DNA of 13,639 nucleotides from CAZKYP01 sp964556885 (GTDB lineage: Bacteria; Planctomycetota; Phycisphaerae; Sedimentisphaerales; Anaerobacaceae), in contig CAZKYP010000086.1 of assembly GCA_964556885.1 (NCBI GenBank), forward strand, positions 1 to 13,639, given 5' to 3'. Below are positions 1 through 6,962 of the stretch, piece by piece. The position numbers and the translations under genes were made by a program. The notes under the pieces were generated by a model. That model was given only the letters and a program-made list of their open reading frames with translations, made no database searches and was not told the origin of the DNA. Every line of letters starts with the position of its first letter. Position 1 is the stretch's first letter.

Positions 1-1036
1 ATATACCGACCGGGGCGTTGTTTACGCTATCGAAATCCTCACCGAAGAACACCACGTGTCCCTCGACTGCACCCGTACCTGCCACCCATGTAAGCACCGG
101 CTCGACGGATACGTGACTACTGCCTATATCCGGGTCGGGATTATATGCTGTCAAAGGTACTACGGTAAAACTCCAGATATTGCCTCTGTATGTATTAGCT
201 CCGATGACCGTGTCAATTCGCCAATAGTAGTTTACACCTGGGACAAGATCGGAAATGTCATAGGTGGTGGTATTGGTCGATCCTCTATCCGCGGCACTCG
301 CGCCATTGTTTACATCATCGAGTACATCGCTAAAGTACACATGGTAACTGTTCACGCCGACAGCATCAGGTCCCGGGGTCCATGTAAGGGTGCCATTTGT
401 CCCCTCCATAACACCTTCGTTTGCGGGGAAGGGATTCCGGGCTCTGTAAAGAGGACTCGTAAGTGTAAGTCGCACATTATCGCAACCAATCCATGAAGCT
501 GAAGTAGCGGTTGCATTGTCTAATTCAATACCAATTTTATGGTCGTAACAAGTCGGAATGGTGTCGGCTGTAAAAGTCAGACTAAATGTCTGCATCGTGT
601 CTGTAACCGCTACAGTGTTAAATGCTGCTGTAACCCTCGAGCCATTATCGTCATAAAAGAGAGAAAATTTTAAGTTCGTGGACGCCCAAGTATTCCTCGA
701 GTCAATTTGTAATTGAAATACATCACCGCTGCCGATTAGAAAATCGGTCACATTATAAACGTTGGGATCTCCTCCCATCATAAAGGCCGTCCATGTCCCG
801 TCGGTGGGTGTATAGCCCGTTTCCACACCGGAATCGTTGGAAGTGGCAGGACCATCGGTCCAGCCGGGGACATCTGCATAGACGCCTCCCTCCGGCCTCT
901 CCGCATCCCAGCAATGCTGTTTAACTGTACCGGGCAGCTCAAAGCTCGGGTTCACAACATTTATTGGAATCTCCGCTAAGGCTATTTGGGCAGACAGACC
1001 CAGGATTAAGATTAAGAATAGAATATTTTTGCTCAT
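1..1036 (-). CDS. Secreted modular beta-sandwich protein (5' part; runs off the left edge)
   Basis: This is an open frame of 345 codons with no stop before the window edge, so the C-terminus is missing. The start is ATG at 1036-1034, with AGGAGG (1048-1043 on the minus strand) 6 nt upstream. Residues 1-21 form a signal peptide: MSK, a hydrophobic run of Ile/Leu, then a cleavage-like ALA before Glu22. Residues about 24-195 form a jelly-roll-like module that opens with VNPSFELPG and contains a Cys pair (C163/C185). Residues about 200-292 form a fibronectin III-like module with YHVYFSDVLDDVN and YYWRIDTV. A second such module begins near 298. The architecture parallels the neighbouring 900-aa protein, so the two are paralogous in layout. 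Export from the cytoplasm is well supported. A role in binding carbohydrate or surface polymers is inference from the fold type. No catalytic motif is visible in the part present. Confidence 0.85.
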   Translation of the reverse strand, partial: MSKNILFLILILGLSAQIALAEIPINVVNPSFELPGTVKQHCWDAERPEGGVYADVPGWTDGPATSNDSGVETGYTPTDGTWTAFMMGGDPNVYNVTDFLIGSGDVFQLQIDSRNTWASTNLKFSLFYDDNGSRVTAAFNTVAVTDTMQTFSLTFTADTIPTCYDHKIGIELDNATATSASWIGCDNVRLTLTSPLYRARNPFPANEGVMEGTNGTLTWTPGPDAVGVNSYHVYFSDVLDDVNNGASAADRGSTNTTTYDISDLVPGVNYYWRIDTVIGANTYRGNIWSFTVVPLTAYNPDPDIGSSHVSVEPVLTWVAGTGAVEGHVVFFGEDFDSVNNAPVGI

Positions 1037-1098
1037 GATGATCCTCCTAAATAACAAATACCAATGAAAAAAGTACTTTGATAACGACTGAAACAAAC

Positions 1099-1129
1099 AT
1101 ACAGGATGGGTTAAAATCCCACCCTGTAT
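1099..1129 (-). terminator. Terminator-like hairpin between the two secreted-protein genes
   Basis: The arms 1099-1110 and 1118-1129 pair at 11 of 12 positions (one A/C mismatch) around a 7-nt AT-rich loop. Read on the minus strand, the hairpin begins about 35 nt after the stop of the 900-aa gene and is followed by TGTTTGTTTC, a T-rich but interrupted tail. It is probably an intrinsic or partial terminator separating the two genes. Confidence 0.6.
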
Positions 1130-1164
1130 TCAGCTTTAATAAACCAACGAATTAAATTTGGTTT

Positions 1165-3867
1165 CTATCTATACAATCTGATGTCATCGAAGAATACGAA
1201 ACCGGAACCGCCAACCGTCGGACTGGTCTTGTTACCGAATCCAATCGATATCGAATTGACATTAGTAAGGTTAACACCCTGACCGGCGAATTCCTGCAAG
1301 GGGATGTCCCATTGTGTCCACTCTGTGACGCGCACGGCATTCGTGTTGGAATTGGAAACCACTGCATTGCCGTTAAGAGCAATATACATAGGCACCACAG
1401 CGTTAGCCGCATCGCCGTAGTACCACATAGTCAATGTAGTAACATCGTAGGCGGTCCAGTCTTTCCCGGACGTTAAAGTTTTGGTTACTTCGGACAATCC
1501 GGCGCTGTTATCATAGAACACAGGCATCGACTGATCGCCGCTGTGAACGACAGAGGTTTCCATGTAATGCTCTCCGGCGTTGAAGTCGGGATCCGGATAA
1601 CCCGCCGTCGAACCATTTGTGGGATCATCATAACCGTCAAGCCATGTGTTCCACACCTCGTTCGGCGGGAAATCGTTGTAGTCCTCGAAATCTTCCACGA
1701 TAAGATAATCCGCGACTGTAAACGCCCACACGCTGCCCATACTAATAGTTGCATCGGTATTAACCTCGTCAATTCGCCAGTAGTAAGTCTGTCCCCATTC
1801 GACACCTTCAGCAGGAGCGTAGGTTGTACCAGACTGGCGACCACGATATATATTTGCAGTCGATATATCAGCATCTACGACAGCTTTTTTAACAGTACCG
1901 AGGTAAACGTCGTGCTGTGATGCATCTGAACCGGGTGTCCAGGAAAGAGGTAAGGTGTTCTGTATCTGTACTATGGCACCGAAACCGGGTATCGGCTCTG
2001 AGGCGAGTGTAGTATCACCCACCATAACAGACATAACCTCTTCGGCTGAAAGTGCCCGACTGTAAATACGAGCGTCATCGATCGCACCGTTATACCACAT
2101 CCATGTCTGCGCGGAGTCCGCACCTAAGCTTACATTGAAGCTGTTAATCGCTATCGAACCGTTTTCATGCGCTGTCGTTGCCTGAAGCTCACCATCAATA
2201 TATAAAAGAAGTGCGCTTCCGTCATATGTTCCGGCCAGATGGTGCCAATCATTGTTGAATGTAGTGTAGACTAAATAAGTAGCCATATACAATTGATCGT
2301 CATTGATAGAAAACTCTATATTATTTCCGGCTGTATGTCTTAGTCCGTAACTTGAATTACCCTTGGTAATAATAGGACCATCCTGACTGTTGCCCGCTTC
2401 ATTCGTTTTCACCCATATTGAAAGCGTGATGGCATCGGTTATGTTTAGGCTGTCGGTATTGCCGCAATCGACTAAACTATCCGCTTCGCCGTCAAAACTT
2501 AAGGCCCCGTTAAGCTTACCGGGCGTCCATGTCAGACCGCCGAATAATGTGCCGTGGTTTCCGTAGCCGGAGGAGTCGAACGCTCCGATTCCGGATGTGT
2601 CGTCGAGCTTCCACCAGGCGACAAGACTGGGATCGCTGATCGGAATCTCCGGAGCGGTACTGAATGTCCAGACCTCACCAGTATATATGCTGGTTCCGTC
2701 GCTTGCGTCGACTCTCCAGTAGTAGGCCTTTTCATATTCGAGCGTCTCGGGGGTGAAGGTAGATCCATCAACAGTACCTTTGTTTGTATCGGCGGTTCCG
2801 GCCTGCACATCCTCCTTGTTGTCGCCAAAATACACGATATGGGAGATTGCGTTGGTGCCCGGTTTCCAGCTTAGCTCGACATTTACATCAACAAATGGAG
2901 CACCGTTAATCGGGACAGGATCATACGGGGTGGTCGGGCGTACAATAATCGTCCAGATATCACCTTTATATGTTGTGCCGCCGCCGACTTCGTCAACTCG
3001 CCAGTAGTAAGTGGTACCCGGAACAAGACCGTCAATTGTAAAGCTGTTGGCGCTCTGCTGTGCTTTATAGACATTATCCGGTCCCATCGGGTCACTGCTT
3101 GTAGCGGTATCTACAGCATCGAAGTTATCAGAGAAATAAATATCATGTTCGGTTGCGAACGGACCCGGCAGCCATTCGAGTGTCACAGTTGTAGTATTGA
3201 TTTGACTGCCGTCAGCCGGAGATGGATTGATTGCGATAGGATTAAGAGCTTCGATACCGACCTCATCTATAATAACCTGTGCAAACCAAAACTGGTTTGC
3301 AGGAGCACGATCGCTTATGTTGGCAAAACCGACCTGCAACTGACTGTTCTGTCCGGTTGGATTTGGACCGGTTGACAGATAGAATGTCTGAAATGTCCAT
3401 GAATTTCGAGGCTGGTCCGGATTATCCATATCGTAAATAGCCTCGTTAATTATTGTCGATATACCCGCATCCTGAAGAAATACCTGGAGGATACCACCGA
3501 ATGTTCCTTCGTTTCCTGCCCTGCGGCCAACCCAGACAGATACCTTATAGATTTTATTGGCCTCGACGGGAACAGGATTACCTTGTTCCTGTAGACCTTG
3601 GTAAATCTGACCGTTCTGATTCAGAAAGCAGACATTTTCGCCATCATGGGCCGGCGGGGTGAGAGCACCGGAACCCAGATTCTGCGCACCTGCAGAGCCG
3701 ACGCAAATCCAGCTTTCCGCATTTCCCTCAGCCCAGGCTCCATCAGCAAGTGTTTGGGCCTCGAAGCTTCCATTGAGCAAGGTTACCTGCCCAAAAGTTG
3801 ATCCCGCAAGGGCAAAGACTAAAATTATAATGATGAATTGAATTTTTCGAATACTTTCTGCTATCAT
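1165..3867 (-). CDS. Secreted multidomain LamG / fibronectin III-like protein, 900 aa
   Basis: The start is ATG at 3867-3865, with AGGAGG 5 nt upstream (3878-3873, minus). Residues 1-26 are a signal peptide (hydrophobic IIIILVFALAG, cleavage probably after STFG). The modules follow in order. Residues 27-208 are a jelly-roll-like module opening with LLNGSFEA. Residues 210-309 and 311-404 are two fibronectin III-like modules, each with an IYFSDN/VYFGDN strand and YYWRVD. Residues 412-617 are a LamG/concanavalin-like domain (VAWWKLDD, SGYGNHGTL, WHHLAGTYDG, IDDARIYSRALS). Residues 622-718 are a third fibronectin III-like module with YYWRIDEV. Residues 719-900 are a terminal jelly-roll-like module (VEDFEDYND ... 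FVFFDDIRLYR). I see no glycosidase motif, PEP-CTERM, LPXTG or type IX sorting tail, so it is either released or held non-covalently. LamG proteins usually bind glycans or other proteins. A polysaccharide-binding or cell-surface role is inferred; the real ligand cannot be read from the sequence. Confidence 0.9.
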   Translation of the reverse strand: MIAESIRKIQFIIIILVFALAGSTFGQVTLLNGSFEAQTLADGAWAEGNAESWICVGSAGAQNLGSGALTPPAHDGENVCFLNQNGQIYQGLQEQGNPVPVEANKIYKVSVWVGRRAGNEGTFGGILQVFLQDAGISTIINEAIYDMDNPDQPRNSWTFQTFYLSTGPNPTGQNSQLQVGFANISDRAPANQFWFAQVIIDEVGIEALNPIAINPSPADGSQINTTTVTLEWLPGPFATEHDIYFSDNFDAVDTATSSDPMGPDNVYKAQQSANSFTIDGLVPGTTYYWRVDEVGGGTTYKGDIWTIIVRPTTPYDPVPINGAPFVDVNVELSWKPGTNAISHIVYFGDNKEDVQAGTADTNKGTVDGSTFTPETLEYEKAYYWRVDASDGTSIYTGEVWTFSTAPEIPISDPSLVAWWKLDDTSGIGAFDSSGYGNHGTLFGGLTWTPGKLNGALSFDGEADSLVDCGNTDSLNITDAITLSIWVKTNEAGNSQDGPIITKGNSSYGLRHTAGNNIEFSINDDQLYMATYLVYTTFNNDWHHLAGTYDGSALLLYIDGELQATTAHENGSIAINSFNVSLGADSAQTWMWYNGAIDDARIYSRALSAEEVMSVMVGDTTLASEPIPGFGAIVQIQNTLPLSWTPGSDASQHDVYLGTVKKAVVDADISTANIYRGRQSGTTYAPAEGVEWGQTYYWRIDEVNTDATISMGSVWAFTVADYLIVEDFEDYNDFPPNEVWNTWLDGYDDPTNGSTAGYPDPDFNAGEHYMETSVVHSGDQSMPVFYDNSAGLSEVTKTLTSGKDWTAYDVTTLTMWYYGDAANAVVPMYIALNGNAVVSNSNTNAVRVTEWTQWDIPLQEFAGQGVNLTNVNSISIGFGNKTSPTVGGSGFVFFDDIRLYR

Positions 3868-3929
3868 AATAGCCTCCTCGAAAAGATGGTGATGTTATTA
3901 TAATTCTTACATTTGCATTTCTGCTTTTT

Positions 3930-3983
3930 TTGACAACACTTCAATCAATTTTAAGCCTTATACTTACAGTTGTCAATCAATTT
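3930..3983. repeat. Inverted and direct repeats around the LamG-gene promoter
   Basis: TTGACAAC (3930-3937) and GTTGTCAA (3969-3976) form a perfect 8-bp inverted repeat spanning the promoter. TCAATCAATTT occurs twice in the same orientation (3941-3951 and 3973-3983), 32 bp apart, which is about three helical turns. The arrangement fits paired regulator-binding sites, but the regulator is unknown and the match could be chance in AT-rich DNA. Confidence 0.4.
3948..3976 (-). promoter_or_regulatory. Sigma-70-type promoter for the 900-aa LamG gene
   Basis: On the minus strand there is TTGACA (3976-3971, perfect consensus), a 17-nt spacer, then TAAAAT (3953-3948, 5 of 6). The predicted transcription start is near 3941, giving a leader of about 75 nt before the ATG. 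The -35 box lies inside one arm of an 8-bp inverted repeat (TTGACAAC 3930-3937 / GTTGTCAA 3969-3976). Confidence 0.65.
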
Positions 3984-4227
3984 CTAAAGCAGAGTTGTAT
4001 CTTTTATCGGATATTTCAACTGTTTACTTAAAAGACAATATGTGAAAAAAACAGCGAAGATATGATAAAAATGTGATGAAAAAGTTGATATTGTATAATA
4101 TTGTCTTACCGGGATTATTTACCTGTAAAACAGGCGGCTTTATAAGAAATCCGACGAATTAATGCTACAGGCGGACAAGCCGCTATAATATCGGTTAAAG
4201 TAAGGATTTGACAGGTTCGATTTCATT
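3984..4227. other. Divergent intergenic region upstream of panE
   Basis: This is the AT-rich rest of the 360-bp gap between divergent genes. It contains TATAAT at 4094-4099 and again at 4184-4189 on the plus strand. Neither has a convincing -35 at 16-18 bp, so the panE promoter is not settled. ACAGGCGG occurs twice (4130-4137 and 4167-4174). GCGGCTT (4134-4140) can pair with AAGCCGC (4177-4183), giving a possible leader hairpin if transcription starts at the first TATAAT. I see no small gene here. Confidence 0.4.
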
Positions 4228-5181
4228 ATGAAAGTATTGGTATATGGTGGCGGGGCGGTAGGACTTGGGCTGGCAAGCTGCCTGCTCAAATCGAAAGCAC
4301 AGGTAGATATTATAGCGCGAAAAGATACGGTCCAGTCCCTACGAAAAAACGGGCTTGTCAGGACCGGTATCTTCGGGGATTACCATGCCGGCCCATCGGC
4401 GTTCGGCAGCTATACTTCGCTAAACGAGCTGTCGGATCGGCTGTATGATTACGTCCTTGTGTGCACCAAATCCTTCGATTCACTCGAAGCCGCTAAAGAC
4501 CTTTGCGAGCATAAAACTATATTTACCCGAAAAACGAAGATCGTGTTGAGCCAGAACGGTTGGGGTAACGCGGAGGCGTTTACAATCTTTTTCGATGAAG
4601 AGATGGTTTACAACGCACGAGTGATAACGGGATTTCAAAGAAATAAGCCCAACGAAGTCACCATAACGGTTCATGCAGATGCGATTCATATCGGTAATCT
4701 GTTCGGCGAAAATGTCTCGTCAGTTGAAGAATTAAGTGCCGCTATAAATAATGGCGGCATCCCCTGTATGACAACCGGGGAAATCGTCAAAGATATCTGG
4801 GCCAAGATGCTTTACAACTGTGCCCTCAATCCGCTGGGCGCCGTCCTCGACGTTCCTTATGGAAAATTGGCCGAGCACCAATCTTCACGAGCCATCATGA
4901 ATGGTATCGTTGAAGAGGTCTTTGCCGTTATGACAAAGGCCGGCCACCGGACGCACTGGCGGTCGGCGGGGGATTTTCTCGAAGTCTTCTATAACAAGTT
5001 AGTGCCTGATACCGCCGAGCACAAGTCGTCTACCCTGCAGGACATCGCCGCGGGAAAGCCGACCGAGATAGACGCCTTAAACGGTGCCGTGATAAAATTG
5101 GCCGAACAGCATAACATACCTGTGTCGTATAATCTTATGGTATGTAATATAATAAAATTCATCGAAGCGAACAGAGCCTGA
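4228..5181 (+). CDS. panE: 2-dehydropantoate 2-reductase (ketopantoate reductase)
   Basis: The predicted 317-aa cytoplasmic enzyme reduces 2-dehydropantoate to pantoate with NADPH, in the pantothenate/CoA pathway. Residues 1-13 contain the Rossmann dinucleotide motif in MKVLVYGGGAVG, immediately after the start. VLVCTKSFDS (76-85) and QNGWGN (109-114) match the family's cofactor-domain motifs. The C-terminal helical domain has WAKMLYNCALNP (191-202), where K193 aligns with the catalytic lysine of E. coli PanE and N197/N201 with its conserved asparagines. SSTLQDIAAGKPTEID (267-282) is the family's substrate-side motif. Length is close to the usual 300-315 aa. The Shine-Dalgarno is weak (TAAGGA lies about 21 nt upstream), but the GxGxxG position fixes the start. 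No panB or panC is nearby, so a related 2-oxoacid substrate is possible. Confidence 0.88.
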   Translation: MKVLVYGGGAVGLGLASCLLKSKAQVDIIARKDTVQSLRKNGLVRTGIFGDYHAGPSAFGSYTSLNELSDRLYDYVLVCTKSFDSLEAAKDLCEHKTIFTRKTKIVLSQNGWGNAEAFTIFFDEEMVYNARVITGFQRNKPNEVTITVHADAIHIGNLFGENVSSVEELSAAINNGGIPCMTTGEIVKDIWAKMLYNCALNPLGAVLDVPYGKLAEHQSSRAIMNGIVEEVFAVMTKAGHRTHWRSAGDFLEVFYNKLVPDTAEHKSSTLQDIAAGKPTEIDALNGAVIKLAEQHNIPVSYNLMVCNIIKFIEANRA

Positions 5182-5217
5182 CGGCTGACGAGGGCAACGA
5201 TGGTTGCTGCTGATTAT

Positions 5218-5841
5218 TCAGAACTCTTTTGATTCTGTTGCGAATTTTTCCAGCTCTTCCGTCAGTGCTTTCTGGAGTTTTTTGTTTTCTTCTCTGTCCT
5301 GCTCAGTCGGGGCAAATGTCATGTCCTTCATCCCGCTTTTTTGAAACAGGGCTAATTTATTTTCGTAAAAGAGCTGCTTCGACTGTATGTCTATGATGTG
5401 AGGCAGTGACTCATTTATAATCGGATAATAAATTTTTCTGATCTTTAGAACGGTGTCCATCAGTTGTTGTTCCAGTTCTCTTTTGCGAAGATATGTGCAG
5501 GACTTGACGATGGCGATTTTTACTTCCAGGAATAAATCCCTGTCCTTTTCGTAGAGGGTTCTTATATCCATCTCCGACGGTTTGAGGATGGAACAGTCGC
5601 CTAATGCGTTTTGCAGGAAATATTCCCACCTTTCGACCGCCACGCGAAACGCAACCAGCTCACCTCGTTCTTCTCCGCGTAATTCTCTCTTTACTTCGAG
5701 GGATGTTTTGTTTATTTCCTCGATCCTGCCTGCAATACCTTCCACTCTTTTTTCGATAAAAACTTTGAGGAAAAAAGCGGTTGTGACAATTATTATCATT
5801 GTCGGTGAGGCTTCTTTGAATAGTTTTAGTAATTCCGACAT
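5218..5841 (-). CDS. Membrane-anchored helical protein of unknown function
   Basis: The frame encodes 207 aa, starting at ATG 5841-5839 with AAGGAG (5853-5848, minus) 6 nt upstream. I do not recognise the family. Residues about 12-28 form a single hydrophobic segment (PTMIIIVTTAFFLKVFI) near the N-terminus, with no signal-peptidase site, so it probably works as an uncleaved anchor. The rest is charged and strongly helical, with likely coiled coil at 30-75 and 176-205. One central Cys pair (C83, C115) is present, with no metal-binding or enzyme motif. It is convergent with panE, with 36 nt between the stops, so it is a separate transcription unit. A structural or scaffolding role at the inner membrane is a guess from shape only. 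Confidence 0.75.
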   Translation of the reverse strand: MSELLKLFKEASPTMIIIVTTAFFLKVFIEKRVEGIAGRIEEINKTSLEVKRELRGEERGELVAFRVAVERWEYFLQNALGDCSILKPSEMDIRTLYEKDRDLFLEVKIAIVKSCTYLRKRELEQQLMDTVLKIRKIYYPIINESLPHIIDIQSKQLFYENKLALFQKSGMKDMTFAPTEQDREENKKLQKALTEELEKFATESKEF

Positions 5842-6153
5842 AATAATCTCCTTCTGTGAAAACTCGTGTTTTTATAATACCGAAAGAACACTGTCTGCTT
5901 TAATTAACAGGTCCCATATCAAAAAGAAATCAGATATCTACGCCACAGCCCGAAAAAAGCTGTATATAAAAGAGTCCCCAGGTTGCTTTCGTATAAATTA
6001 AAACCGGTTCCTCCATGATATATGATTATATTATCCGCCTTGTACATATCATCTGTTGTTGGATATGATATAACCAGTTAAAAAAGAGATATTTCAATAT
6101 ACGTATAAATACTTATGTCAAGTTTTTGTTGATGATTTTCTTGATTATAAAGC
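5842..6153. other. AT-rich intergenic stretch, no gene seen
   Basis: This stretch carries the untranslated leader and presumably the promoter of the minus-strand gene ending at 5841. No match good enough to name was found. Plus-strand frames across it are extensions of the antisense frame of that gene and lack a plausible ribosome site. I see no repeat or RNA gene here. Confidence 0.5.
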
Positions 6154-6312
6154 TGGTATTATAAGCCATTTTAATGCGGCGTTCGTCTCAGCACAGGCTC
6201 ACCGGCTCGGAGCCGGGGGACGCTGGCCGAAAAAAAATACATCTTCGATAAGCCCTAAAATTGCCCCGGGGGAATAAATGATAAAAATGGGGGCAAATAA
6301 TTTAATTTTTAT
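6154..6312 (+). ncRNA. Candidate structured RNA (unassigned)
   Basis: A GC-rich island (about 6176-6230) lies in otherwise AT-rich DNA. An 8-bp stem (6177-6184 with 6218-6225, two G-U pairs) encloses a GC hairpin, CCGGC 6202-6206 with GCCGG 6212-6216. A competing pairing, GGCTC 6196-6200 with GAGCC 6210-6214, is also possible. Upstream is an extended -10-like TGGTATTAT (6154-6162). Downstream a 7-bp stem (TTGCCCC 6261-6267 / GGGGCAA 6290-6296) is followed by a T-rich run, which could terminate it. It ends just before the cold-shock promoter. No known RNA family was recognised, and neither transcription nor strand is proven. Confidence 0.3.
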
Positions 6313-6314
6313 TG

Positions 6315-6344
6315 TTGTACTTTCACAAGTCTTTGTGGTATAAT
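6315..6344 (+). promoter_or_regulatory. Extended -10 promoter of the cold-shock gene
   Basis: TATAAT (6339-6344) is a perfect -10 box, preceded by TG at 6336-6337, so it is an extended -10. A weak -35 (TTGTAC, 6315-6320) lies 18 bp upstream. The predicted start is near 6351, giving a leader of about 105 nt before the GTG. Confidence 0.65.
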
Positions 6345-6350
6345 GCCGAT

Positions 6351-6455
6351 TTATTACATGGGATGTATTCTCATCTCTCAAGAGTATGTTCCCAATGAAA
6401 ATTGAAAACGAGAGAAATTTTATACGGTCTGTAAATAGACCAAGGAGAAGTATCA
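6351..6455 (+). promoter_or_regulatory. Cold-shock mRNA leader with hairpins
   Basis: The predicted untranslated leader holds a two-part stem. TGGGA 6359-6363 pairs with TCCCA 6390-6394, and TATTCT 6366-6371 pairs with AGAGTA 6381-6386. A second hairpin, GGTCT 6426-6430 with AGACC 6437-6441, ends one base before the AAGGAG ribosome site (6442-6447). Long structured leaders that sense temperature are known for enterobacterial cspA. Applying that role here is inference from layout only. Confidence 0.4.
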
Positions 6456-6659
6456 GTGAATACAGGTACAGTAAAGTGGTTCAATTCAAGCAAGGGTTTT
6501 GGTTTTATTAATCCGGATGATGGCGGCGAAGACTTGTTCGTTCATCACTCGGAAATTAAGACAAGCGGTTATGCGTCGCTTGATGAAGGTCAGAAAGTCC
6601 AGTTCGAAATCGGACAGGGCAAAAAAGGCCCATGCGCGACAAATGTAGTCCCTGCCTAA
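6456..6659 (+). CDS. Cold-shock domain protein (CspA family)
   Basis: This 67-aa single-domain protein binds single-stranded RNA/DNA and acts as an RNA chaperone in the cytoplasm. The OB-fold signature is complete: TGTVKWFNSSKGFGFI with RNP1 (KGFGFI, 13-18), RNP2 (LFVHHS, 27-32), and the closing GPCATNVVPA in place of the more common GPQAxNV. Length is typical for the family (65-70 aa). The start is GTG at 6456 with AAGGAG 8 nt upstream; the first conserved residues follow at once, and no ATG precedes them. The gene is monocistronic: its own promoter lies upstream and a strong terminator follows. Whether it is cold-induced or constitutive cannot be read from sequence. Confidence 0.95.
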   Translation: MNTGTVKWFNSSKGFGFINPDDGGEDLFVHHSEIKTSGYASLDEGQKVQFEIGQGKKGPCATNVVPA

Positions 6660-6682
6660 AGCTCCGATAAGACTTGAGAATC

Positions 6683-6711
6683 AAAAGGCCCTGCTCAACG
6701 GCAGGGCTTTT
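6683..6711 (+). terminator. Rho-independent terminator of the cold-shock gene
   Basis: A perfect 7-bp GC-rich stem (GCCCTGC 6688-6694 / GCAGGGC 6701-6707) with a 6-nt loop is preceded by AAAAG and followed by TTTT. It begins about 24 nt after the stop codon. Confidence 0.92.
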
Positions 6712-6742
6712 CCATTTATTCCATCCGTATCGCCAGACACAA

Positions 6743-6774
6743 ATCTCAAGAAAATTTTGAAATTTTCTTGAGAT
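6743..6774. repeat. Perfect palindrome (15-bp arms, 2-bp centre), operator-like
   Basis: The left arm 6743-6757 and right arm 6760-6774 are exact reverse complements around TG. The arms run ATCTCAAGAAAATTT outward-in. The right arm contains the -35 box of the best promoter upstream of the radical SAM gene. No T-tract follows on the plus strand, which argues against a plain terminator. A dimeric repressor site is the favoured reading; a transcript hairpin is the alternative. Confidence 0.6.
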
Positions 6775-6796
6775 ATTCCGGGATCGGGCATAGAAT
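6768..6796 (+). promoter_or_regulatory. Predicted sigma-70 promoter of the radical SAM gene
   Basis: TTGAGA (6768-6773, 5 of 6 to consensus), a 17-nt spacer, then TAGAAT (6791-6796, 5 of 6). The predicted start is near 6803, leaving a leader of about 160 nt before the ATG at 6963. The -35 lies inside the palindrome arm. Confidence 0.55.
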
Positions 6797-6962
6797 TAAT
6801 CGGAATTATATAACACTATTTTTTTGAAAGCGGAGATTGATAAGCAGAAATCATGTTGATTGCAAAGGATTGATTCTCCCGGAAGCCACTTGGAACTGCC
6901 GCTGTTTCTTTCCATTCCACACCTGCCTTGATTTCGCCGCCTCTCCAATAAGGAGAACACAA

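Noticed and set aside
5182..5217. Bidirectional terminator between panE and the convergent unknown gene
   Set aside because: Only a 5-bp GCAAC/GTTGC stem without a clear T-run is present.
5582..6001. 139-codon plus-strand frame over the 5' end of the unknown membrane protein gene
   Set aside because: It is mostly antisense to a gene with a good ribosome site, and the Ser/Arg/Ile-rich composition shows no domain.
6860..6910. Possible cobalamin riboswitch in the radical SAM leader (GCCACTTGG followed by CTGCCGCTG)
   Set aside because: It has a superficial GCCACT resemblance only. The conserved GGTGNAAATCC-type and CAACTGT segments of the class are absent.
6837..6962. In-frame 42-codon upstream extension of the radical SAM gene (TTG start at 6837)
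   Set aside because: GGAG is only 1 nt from the TTG, the added residues (Cys/Phe-rich) match no domain, and ATG 6963 has an ideal AAGGAG and begins on the conserved first strand.
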